22,380 nt of DNA from Candidatus Microgenomates bacterium (GTDB taxonomy: Bacteria; Patescibacteriota; Microgenomatia; UBA1400; PJMF01): contig WFTH01000044.1 of NCBI GenBank assembly GCA_015485595.1, forward strand, positions 1-22,380, in the 5' to 3' direction. Below, piece by piece: positions 6,914 through 12,788 of the stretch; the stretch's first letter is position 1, and the number at the start of each line of letters is the position of its first letter. The notes below the pieces were generated by a model. The model ran no database searches, had not been told where the DNA came from, and was given only the letters and a program-made list of their open reading frames with translations. The position numbers and the translations under genes were made by a program.

Positions 6914-7411
6914 CTAATCAGTCCTACGAAACTGTCGCTTCAAGCTTGCTTGCCTTAACCCAATCTTACCCCCATCCCATATGGTTACTACCTCTACCGT
7001 CACATAGCTATCAACAGTGTTGTAGTCTTTTACCTTGGCGTAACGCTTAAAAGTGGTATCATCTAGAGTAATCTCATCAAAGCTATCTTGACCACACTCA
7101 ATTAACTGATCATTTAGCGGATCACCATCTCCTAGGTTTTGGGTACAAAATCTCTTACCAGTATGACTCATAAGATCAAAAAATGATCTCCAACCAGAAA
7201 CCACTCTCTCTTTTAAAAAGAGCTCCATCATGTCTTGAGATAAAGCCAAAGCCTGATCTTGGTACCGTGCCTGGGCTGTCCGATTAATCGAGTACATCAT
7301 CACTCCAATAATCGACACTAAGGTTACCGAGGTTATAGTTGCAGCCACCAATACCTCAAGTAAACTACTGGCTTTAAGCTTATGTAGTTTTACAAAAGTG
7401 ACATTTATCAC
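6914..7411 (-). CDS. PilV-like minor prepilin
   Basis: A 165-residue protein. The N-terminus KLKA(14)-SSLLEVLVAATITSVTLVSIIG is a class III signal with Glu at +5, but the residue before the predicted cut is Ala rather than Gly and the +1 residue is Ser rather than Phe. The LLEVLVAATI wording is typical of PilV/GspI-type minor pilins, which initiate the pilus tip. The helix continues with the segment from RYQDQALALSQ to MMELFLKER. The start codon is GTG at 7411, overlapping the stop of the upstream pseudopilin by 4 bases (GTGA), so they are translationally coupled. Its stop abuts the stop of the plus-strand prepilin. Confidence 0.8.
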   Translation of the reverse strand: MINVTFVKLHKLKASSLLEVLVAATITSVTLVSIIGVMMYSINRTAQARYQDQALALSQDMMELFLKERVVSGWRSFFDLMSHTGKRFCTQNLGDGDPLNDQLIECGQDSFDEITLDDTTFKRYAKVKDYNTVDSYVTVEVVTIWDGGKIGLRQASLKRQFRRTD

Positions 7412-7920
7412 GATTTAATCTCCTTGACCTCCCCAATGTTGCCAAAAGTATCGATCTCAAACCCAAAGGTATAACTCTGGCTACTAACCTGAATTAAAAG
7501 AGGTAGATCGCCATCAACTCCTTTGTTTAAAGAATAAAAATATACTGATATATCTGTATTTAAGCTCATATTAGTAGGAAGCTGATAGCTGTCACTTTGA
7601 CTGGTAGGGGAGAGCTCATCAACTCCACAAAGGGGATGAACCTCAACCAAACCGCTTGCGGCACTGCCAACCAAACGATAACCGACAATCGGGTTAGACT
7701 TGTCACAAGCACCGATCGGTGCTTGGCGCGTTCTGGCTTTAGTTTTAGCAGTCACTGCCAGTTGATAGATCTCTTCCGCAGCTAGCTGAACCGACTTTTT
7801 TTCCTTGTACCGAGTGAAATTTACCAGGCCAACTCCAGTAATCAACATCATGATCGTGATCACCACCAAAAGCTCGATCAAAGTGAAAGCCTGATTAAAA
7901 CTAGGGACTACTGATCTCAT
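7408..7920 (-). CDS. GspH/FimU-like minor pseudopilin
   Basis: About 170 residues starting MRSVVPSFNQA(11), then FTLIELLVVITIMMLITGVG: a class III signal with Ala at -1 and Glu at +5. The next segment, VNFTRYKEKKSVQLAAEEIY..LAVTAKTKAR, matches the GspH/FimU pattern (helix, then AxxAArs-like). The frame extends to 7962, but ATG 7920 gives a leader of normal length (11 residues), so I chose it; it overlaps the upstream pilin's 3' end by 20 bases. The rest is beta-rich, with two cysteines. The probable role is in the initiating tip complex with the V-, W- and X-like proteins. Confidence 0.8.
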   Translation of the reverse strand: MRSVVPSFNQAFTLIELLVVITIMMLITGVGLVNFTRYKEKKSVQLAAEEIYQLAVTAKTKARTRQAPIGACDKSNPIVGYRLVGSAASGLVEVHPLCGVDELSPTSQSDSYQLPTNMSLNTDISVYFYSLNKGVDGDLPLLIQVSSQSYTFGFEIDTFGNIGEVKEIKS

Positions 7921-8320
7921 AAGTAAACCCTCCACCTTCCTGCTCTTTCTCCATAGTAGCACTTAAACTAAATCCACTTGAACCTTCGCTACCATCTTTG
8001 CAGTTAATCGAAGAGTAACTTGTTGTACTATAGACATAGTTTTTGTCAGGTGATTGAGGATCTTTGGGAAAAGGTTGTCCTATATAACCACCATCAGTTA
8101 AAGGTGAGCCTGTAGTCATATCCAAGCTGGCCGGATAACAACCATTGTCATCTCGATAAAGTACTAAAGCCTGCCTAATGGCCTCAAGATCTGCCTTGCG
8201 CTTGGCGTCGCGTGAACTTTTGCCAGCATTAGTAAAAACAACCATACCAACTGCAGACAAGACCGCGATTATAGTTACTACCACCAAAAGCTCGATCATG
8301 GTAAAAGCGTTTTTTTTCAT
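7901..8320 (-). CDS. Type IV pilin / GspG-like pseudopilin
   Basis: A 139-residue protein with a very short leader MKKNA(5), then FTMIELLVVVTIIAVLSAVG. It is a class III signal with Ala at -1 and Glu at +5. The segment SSRDAKRKADLEAIRQALVLYRDDNGCYP is the GspG-type motif (aRRxaDlxxIxxALxlYyxdngxYP). The C-terminal part is short and rich in G/S/D, with two cysteines that could form the pilin disulfide loop. It follows another GspG-like pilin by 24 bases and is probably co-transcribed. The sequence just after the ATG is A8. Confidence 0.88.
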   Translation of the reverse strand: MKKNAFTMIELLVVVTIIAVLSAVGMVVFTNAGKSSRDAKRKADLEAIRQALVLYRDDNGCYPASLDMTTGSPLTDGGYIGQPFPKDPQSPDKNYVYSTTSYSSINCKDGSEGSSGFSLSATMEKEQEGGGFTYEISSP

Positions 8321-8344
8321 ATTTTTATCATTACTACCTGACTG

Positions 8345-8788
8345 TTACTGTAGGTTCCTAGCGCAAAAATAACTACCATCATTAAGATTGGTATCGTTTG
8401 GATCGTTCCAGTCACAAACTCCATTTGCGGGTAAACCTTGCGCGTTACCCCCTCCTGTTTCAAGCTCAGCACAAACACAATAAGCTGTGTTTGTGCTATC
8501 AACTGAGCAAGCATAAGATTTACTTGGTTGAGGGTCAGAAACCGCACCAAACCCCCCGCTAATAGTCGTGGCTGCCATCTCTTCGCAGGTGCTGTAGGTC
8601 TCGTTAGCGGCGTAGTACTGCTCAAAAGCATTCTGCAAAGCCTTAACGTCCGACTTCCTACGACTGTCCCGACTTTTTTTTTGAGCATTGGAAAAAGCTA
8701 CCGACCCAACTGCTAATAAAATACCGATAATTGAGATCACAACCAGAAGTTCAAGTAAGGTGAAACCTTTATTAGACCAAAATTTCAT
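8345..8788 (-). CDS. Type IV pilin / GspG-like pseudopilin, Cys-rich C-terminus
   Basis: A 147-residue protein: leader MKFWSNKG(8), then FTLLELLVVISIIGILLAVG, a canonical class III signal. KKSRDSRRKSDVKALQNAFEQYY is the GspG-type helix. The C-terminal domain carries six cysteines (TCEE, YACS, YCVCAE, GVCDW, YFCAR), suggesting disulfide bonds outside the cell. A run of nine A bases on the coding strand (8674-8682) encodes the QKKS region; after it the +1 frame stays open to 8317. A promoter lies 18 bases upstream of the ATG. There is no strong SD, only an AGAAAG-like sequence. Confidence 0.88.
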   Translation of the reverse strand: MKFWSNKGFTLLELLVVISIIGILLAVGSVAFSNAQKKSRDSRRKSDVKALQNAFEQYYAANETYSTCEEMAATTISGGFGAVSDPQPSKSYACSVDSTNTAYCVCAELETGGGNAQGLPANGVCDWNDPNDTNLNDGSYFCARNLQ

Positions 8789-8805
8789 AATCTTTCTTTC
8801 TTTTT

Positions 8806-8834
8806 AGTATGACAAGGTTAGCTTATAAATTCAA
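8806..8834 (-). promoter_or_regulatory. Promoter for the downstream pilin cluster
   Basis: On the minus strand: TTGAAT (8834-8829), a 17-base spacer, CATACT (8811-8806), with a TG one base before the -10 box. The predicted start is near 8799, leaving a leader of about 11 bases before ATG 8788. It would drive the two GspG-like pilins, the GspH-like and the PilV-like genes. Confidence 0.5.
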
Positions 8835-8838
8835 GTCA

Positions 8839-9819
8839 TTACCGCCTTACCTTGACTGTTATCCTAGAAACAGGGGAGTTATAAGAACTTACACCGTCAA
8901 CCGTAAAAGCTCTAACTCTGGCAGTGTAACTACAGATAGCTTGATTACAAAAGTAGCTGTGAGTCACTTCAAATGGACCTAGACCGGTAAGCTTCGCACT
9001 TTGACCATCACCAAAATCAAGCTCGACCCCAGCCACTTCAAGACCGTTATCATAAACTACAACTGCAAACGCTACCTCCTCATCACTATTTAAAGACACC
9101 TCTCGCAAGGAATGGTTAAAGTTTAAACTAGCATTAAACCCCAAGATAATTGGTCTTGGTTTACAAGAGATAAAACAGCTGTTTTTACAGTCGGTTGCAT
9201 CAGAACGAGACAAACCTTGTCCAACAGAAGTTACAGGATCACAACAGCTAAAACCATAACCAGCGCAAGTGGTCTTTGGACCTTGGACTCCTGCATCGAC
9301 GCTTGGTTCATAAGCAGTCTTTTTCTCTAGCTTGTGCTTGCTTTTAACCAAATAGAAATCTTTTCTAAAGAAAGATAGTTGACTCAAAATAAATCTTTGC
9401 CACTCGCTCCCCCCCCCATCAAAAACTCGAAAACCCACCAGCTCGGATTTCTCTTCCAGGTTGGCCACAAATCCACTACCGATAGGTGAGTGAGTCACAA
9501 ACAAAGGTAACTGAACCTCCTTTATAACAATTGTTTGATTGCTTAACGCGTTACAAATCACTTCTGTCACGTATCTTTTTTTATCGATAAATCTTAGTTG
9601 ATAGATATGACGCCCGGTCTTAACCCCGGCATCACCAAACTTCTGCTTACATTTTCTTCCTTGATTATCTAAACTGTAACTCTTAAAAACTCGCCGATAG
9701 TCGTTGCCGACGATGTTGGACGTTTTAGCTATAAGATACTCACGAATGCCAAAAATCAAAGTAAAAAAAATAAAAATCAAAGTAAAAACCAACTTAACGG
9801 CAAGCTTAATTAACTCCAT
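8839..9819 (-). CDS. Membrane-anchored Cys-rich protein with PKD-like domain in pilus locus
   Basis: A 326-residue protein I do not recognise as a named family. Visible architecture: an N-terminal transmembrane anchor (about residues 5-26) with the bulk predicted outside; a globular region (about 40-165); a Cys-rich linker with six cysteines between 185 and 219 (TTCAGYGFSCCDP, then DCKNSCFISCK); and a C-terminal PKD/Ig-like domain (about 222-325) with the signature VELDFGDGQ and later VTHSYFC. PKD domains commonly mediate adhesion. Placement directly after pilD, with an overlapping promoter, suggests a pilus accessory protein or host-contact adhesin. The segment DGGGSEW (residues 134-140) is encoded across a run of nine G bases, a possible slippage site. 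An extended -10 box 6 bases before the ATG predicts a leaderless mRNA. Confidence 0.75.
   Translation of the reverse strand: MELIKLAVKLVFTLIFIFFTLIFGIREYLIAKTSNIVGNDYRRVFKSYSLDNQGRKCKQKFGDAGVKTGRHIYQLRFIDKKRYVTEVICNALSNQTIVIKEVQLPLFVTHSPIGSGFVANLEEKSELVGFRVFDGGGSEWQRFILSQLSFFRKDFYLVKSKHKLEKKTAYEPSVDAGVQGPKTTCAGYGFSCCDPVTSVGQGLSRSDATDCKNSCFISCKPRPIILGFNASLNFNHSLREVSLNSDEEVAFAVVVYDNGLEVAGVELDFGDGQSAKLTGLGPFEVTHSYFCNQAICSYTARVRAFTVDGVSSYNSPVSRITVKVRR
9409..9417 (-). repeat. G9 homopolymer tract inside the PKD-protein gene
   Basis: Nine consecutive C on the plus strand (G9 in the coding sense) code for the three glycines at residues 135-137. A change of one base would shift the frame and remove the Cys-rich linker and PKD domain. 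It is the longest G/C homopolymer in the window. Confidence 0.9.
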
Positions 9820-9825
9820 AAATTT

Positions 9826-9834
9826 ATCATAACA
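9826..9834 (-). promoter_or_regulatory. Extended -10 promoter giving a leaderless PKD-protein mRNA
   Basis: On the minus strand: TG (9834-9833), one base, TATGAT (9831-9826), then 6 bases to ATG at 9819. The box overlaps the TGA stop of pilD. No SD is present. The predicted transcript begins at the A of the start codon. Confidence 0.5.
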
Positions 9835-10660
9835 TAAACCAAGACAGGTACCAGTTTAAGATCTGATCACCAAAGAATAAAACTGTTAAAAAGCCTACCA
9901 CCAAGTAAGGTCCAAAAGGAACAGGTTTCTGCCACTTAAGCCTACCAAAAAACAGCAGTGCTAAGCTAGAAACGGCTCCAACTATAAAAGCACCAACCAA
10001 AGCTAAGAGTACTAGACGCCAACTGACCAACAAACTCAGTGGTATAATCAGCTTAACATCACCCAAACCCATACCTTTACCCAAAGTTATCAACCACAAA
10101 AAACTTAAAAAGCCAGCAGCCAAAGCCGCAGCCACCAGAGACTTGACAAGATCTTCCACCTGCATCACTCCACCAAGTACTAACATAACTCGATAAAACA
10201 AAGTTAAAGATAAAAGCAGCCATAAAGTCCAGTCTGGAATAAGTAAGTATCTTAGGTCATAAACAACTATCACCAATAATAAAACGGCCACCAAAAGCCA
10301 AAAAAGAGGTTGTACAAACCTAAACGGCTGATGGACCAGGCGGAAAATATTTAAAATTATAAACCCTCCCCAAAACCACCAGACAAACAAAACTCCAGTT
10401 AAAACTTCCATTAGAATATGAGACGGGTGGATTTTTTTACGACAGTAACGACATCGACCCTTTAAAAAAACAAAAGAGAGTAGAGGGATGTTATCATACC
10501 AAGCCAACTTATGACCACAAAAATCACATGCAGAACGTCCTCTAATCCAGTTTCTCTCTTCTATGCTACGCTCAATTAAAACGTTTAAAAAACTACCCAC
10601 CGCGGCTCCAAAGAAAAACAGTAAACCGGAGATCAAAAACCACCACATAAAGATAGACAT
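9827..10660 (-). CDS. pilD: Prepilin leader peptidase / N-methyltransferase PilD
   Basis: A polytopic membrane aspartyl protease that cuts class III signal peptides after Gly (or Ala) and methylates the new N-terminus. Its 277 residues are usual for the bifunctional form. The N-terminal GSFLNVLIERSIEERNWIRG is followed by the cytoplasmic zinc-binding pairs C45-DF-C48 and C70-RY-C73 of the methylase domain. The two catalytic aspartates are D135 (VVYDLRYLLIPD) and D201 (GMGLGDVKL, the GxGD motif). About seven or eight hydrophobic helices are visible. The ATG at 10660 is 7 bases after an extended -10 box and has no SD. The gene lies just after a terminator that ends the major pilin transcript. 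It serves all seven prepilins in the locus. Confidence 0.95.
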   Translation of the reverse strand: MSIFMWWFLISGLLFFFGAAVGSFLNVLIERSIEERNWIRGRSACDFCGHKLAWYDNIPLLSFVFLKGRCRYCRKKIHPSHILMEVLTGVLFVWWFWGGFIILNIFRLVHQPFRFVQPLFWLLVAVLLLVIVVYDLRYLLIPDWTLWLLLSLTLFYRVMLVLGGVMQVEDLVKSLVAAALAAGFLSFLWLITLGKGMGLGDVKLIIPLSLLVSWRLVLLALVGAFIVGAVSSLALLFFGRLKWQKPVPFGPYLVVGFLTVLFFGDQILNWYLSWFML

Positions 10661-10667
10661 ATAACCC

Positions 10668-10676
10668 AGTATAGCA
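10668..10676 (-). promoter_or_regulatory. Extended -10 promoter giving a leaderless pilD mRNA
   Basis: On the minus strand: TG (10676-10675), one base, TATACT (10673-10668), then 7 bases to the pilD ATG. It lies directly after the T-rich tail of the pilin terminator, so pilD would be transcribed independently of the pilin gene. No good -35 box is seen. Confidence 0.55.
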
Positions 10677-10677
10677 G

Positions 10678-10712
10678 AAAAACCAAAAGCCCCTTAACTT
10701 CAAGGGGCTTTT
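10678..10712 (-). terminator. Intrinsic terminator of the major pilin gene
   Basis: An 11-bp perfect stem (10702-10712 with 10685-10695, core AAGGGGC/GCCCCTT) with a 6-base loop. On the minus strand it is followed by TTTTGGTTTTT. The stem also has five T on the plus strand, so weak activity in both directions is possible. It begins 28 bases after the pilin stop codon. Confidence 0.85.
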
Positions 10713-10740
10713 TAAAGTCTTTGTCTTTTCTTTGAAGAAG

Positions 10741-11415
10741 TTACGGTAGACAGTAGTAAATGTTGTCAGAAATACTATCTGGAGAACTCCAAACGGTCGC
10801 GGTGTCACAGACCTCTGCTACCGCGTCAGTTAAATCTGTAGGAATACTCCGAGTTGTAGCATCATTACTCCCTCCGCATCTCTTGGCCGCTTTTTTACGA
10901 AAGTCCTTAGAAAGAGGCTTAAAACAAGCATAGACACTGTCCCCAGCCGTACCATCATAGTAGATGTAAAGCTGATTAGTAGCGTTTTCCAACCTCTCTA
11001 CAAAAGCGTTCTTAATCTCATCCGCGCTCTTTAATTCATCGAGTACTAAGGTATCGGTGCTGTAAGTACCTCTTATATCGACATAAACGTAAGCGCTACT
11101 AATCTCTTGCAAGGTAGTGGGGGGGTTGCCTCCATTATACGGATACTCGCTTGGATAAGCAGCGGCTCCGCTGCCCGAACCTTGCCATGGATAGGTACCG
11201 TTTGAAGCATAGTATCTATCGATCGCGCTTAACAGCTGCTCTGCGTCAGACTGGCTCCCAGTATCTTTACCTCGATTAATCTGCTCGATTGGGTTAATAG
11301 CAGACAAAACCGCCACCGCCAAGATACCTAAAATACTAATCACAATTAAAAGCTCAATCATAGTAAAACCGGCCTGGCGTAAAGTGGAGGTTATCTTTGG
11401 CAAACGTTTTTTCAT
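10741..11415 (-). CDS. pilA: Type IV major-type pilin
   Basis: About 224 residues: leader MKKRLPKITSTLRQAG(16), then FTMIELLIVISILGILAVAV, a canonical class III signal with Glu at +5. The next segment, NPIEQINRGKDTGSQSDAEQLLSAIDRYYASNGTYPW, is typical of Patescibacteria major pilins. The C-terminal region has cysteines at YACFK, KRCGG, EVCDT and YYCLP that could form disulfide loops. The frame extends to 11454, but ATG 11415 is chosen: AAGGAG lies 9 bases before it, and the predicted promoter overlaps the upstream ATG. The strong SD, dedicated promoter and own terminator suggest high expression, so I infer the main pilus subunit. A C7 run at 11119-11125 encodes the NPPT region. Confidence 0.85.
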   Translation of the reverse strand: MKKRLPKITSTLRQAGFTMIELLIVISILGILAVAVLSAINPIEQINRGKDTGSQSDAEQLLSAIDRYYASNGTYPWQGSGSGAAAYPSEYPYNGGNPPTTLQEISSAYVYVDIRGTYSTDTLVLDELKSADEIKNAFVERLENATNQLYIYYDGTAGDSVYACFKPLSKDFRKKAAKRCGGSNDATTRSIPTDLTDAVAEVCDTATVWSSPDSISDNIYYCLP

Positions 11416-11452
11416 ATATACTTTCTCCTTTTTTCTAATACCGTTTTCACTC

Positions 11453-11481
11453 ATCCTACTAGATTTTTATTAATCAAGCAA
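11453..11481 (-). promoter_or_regulatory. Promoter of the major pilin gene
   Basis: On the minus strand: TTGCTT (11481-11476), a 17-base spacer, TAGGAT (11458-11453). The predicted start is near 11446, with a leader of about 30 bases ending in AAGGAG before ATG 11415. The same -35 hexamer and spacer are found before pilB (15711-15683). Confidence 0.45.
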
Positions 11482-11555
11482 CTACATCAGTCTATAATAA
11501 AAAATATCTAACTCTAACTCACATCAAGACTCCATCCCCCCCATAAACCTCCATC

Positions 11556-12758
11556 TTAAAACTGACCGGTTAGGTTGTATATCGGCATGATGATCGCCAC
11601 TACCATCAAGCCCACACCCACACCTAGGATGATCATGATTAATGGCTCCATTGCAGCAGTTAGGTTTTTAACTGACTGACCAGACTCCATCTCGAAATAG
11701 TCGGCTAGTTTAGCTAAAACTTCATCCAGCTTCCCTGTTTCTTCACCCACAGATACCATCTGGTATAAGATGGGCGGAAACTCTTCATAAAGAGAGAGAG
11801 CCTCGGAAAGAGGCATGCCTTTTTCTACCTTACTGGTTACTTCCTTTAAAGCTTCCCGATAAACAATATTATCCATACCCTCCGTTACAATATCTAAAGA
11901 CTCAAGTAGTGGTACTCCCGCACTTAACAAAAGAGCTAGGGTGCGAGCAAATTCTGTTAACATCATCTTTTGCAACAACACTCCTATTACCGGCAGTTTA
12001 AGTAAAAACCGACTAATCTTTCTATCTCCCGTTTTTGTTTTCTTCCATCGTTTAATACCATAGATCGCCCCTCCTATAGCAGTAAGCAACAACCACCATG
12101 TTCTGACCATAAAGTCAGACAAGTTAACCAAAACTTGAGTCATAAACGGAAGCTCGGCCCCAAAGTCATCATACATAGCGGTAAGCTTTGGCACCACAAA
12201 GATCATCATTATAAAACCCACCACCACCATAGCGATGGTGATGATTGCAGGATAGATCATTGCACCCTTGGTCTTTGACCTAAACTCCTTGCTTTTTTCT
12301 AAATTATCCGCCAATCTTTCCAGCACCACATCTAAAGCACCACTGGCCTCACCGGCTCTTACCAGCTGAACATAGATGCGAGGAAAGGTCTTGGGGAACT
12401 TTTCCAAAGCTTTGGAAAAAGGTTCGCCACCTTCAACTATCTGCAAGATCCTTGCCACCATGCGTGACACTTCCGGTTTGCTCTGTTGCACAAGAATAGA
12501 CAAGGCACTCGTAATCGGCAATCCCGCACTGATCATAGTTGCTAGTTGGCGAGTTAGGTTAACCACATCATCTTGTTTAACCCCCTGAAAAAGATGTCTT
12601 ATGGATGCAAGCGAGCTTTCGGTTATCGGCTTGACTTCGATCACCAAAAGTTCTCTTTCTTGTAAGAGTTTCACTGCTTGCTTCAGATCGGCCGCTTCAA
12701 CTTTGTTCTTAACCGTCTCTCCAAGCTTGTTTTTGGCTGTATAGATAAAAAATGGCAT
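11556..12758 (-). CDS. pilC: Type IV pilus inner-membrane platform protein PilC
   Basis: A polytopic GspF-family protein, about 400 residues, the usual length. It has two homologous cytoplasmic T2SF domains. The first includes GLPITSALSILVQ and FPRIYVQLVRAGEASGALDVVLERLADNLE; the second includes GVPLLESLDIV and FPPILYQMVSVGEETGKLDEVLAKLADYFE. Three hydrophobic helices follow the PilC pattern, the last near the C-terminus (MIILGVGVGLMVVAIIMPIY). The start MPFFIYTAKNKLGE at ATG 12758 matches the family's MPxFxYxAxxxxG; a TTG at 12773 would add five residues. PilC transmits rotation or force from PilB/PilT to pilin assembly. It follows pilT by about 30 bases on the same transcript. Confidence 0.96.
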   Translation of the reverse strand: MPFFIYTAKNKLGETVKNKVEAADLKQAVKLLQERELLVIEVKPITESSLASIRHLFQGVKQDDVVNLTRQLATMISAGLPITSALSILVQQSKPEVSRMVARILQIVEGGEPFSKALEKFPKTFPRIYVQLVRAGEASGALDVVLERLADNLEKSKEFRSKTKGAMIYPAIITIAMVVVGFIMMIFVVPKLTAMYDDFGAELPFMTQVLVNLSDFMVRTWWLLLTAIGGAIYGIKRWKKTKTGDRKISRFLLKLPVIGVLLQKMMLTEFARTLALLLSAGVPLLESLDIVTEGMDNIVYREALKEVTSKVEKGMPLSEALSLYEEFPPILYQMVSVGEETGKLDEVLAKLADYFEMESGQSVKNLTAAMEPLIMIILGVGVGLMVVAIIMPIYNLTGQF

Positions 12759-12788
12759 AGACTTCTTTAGCAACCTTTTTTGTTAGCT

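Noticed and set aside
8317..8688. A 123-codon minus-strand frame overlapping the Cys-rich pilin
   Set aside because: It lies in the +1 frame of a clear pilin (class III signal, GspG helix) and has no recognisable motif; kept only as a slippage note.
10593..10808. A 71-codon minus-strand frame across the pilA terminator
   Set aside because: It spans a terminator and overlaps both pilin and pilD ends in another frame.
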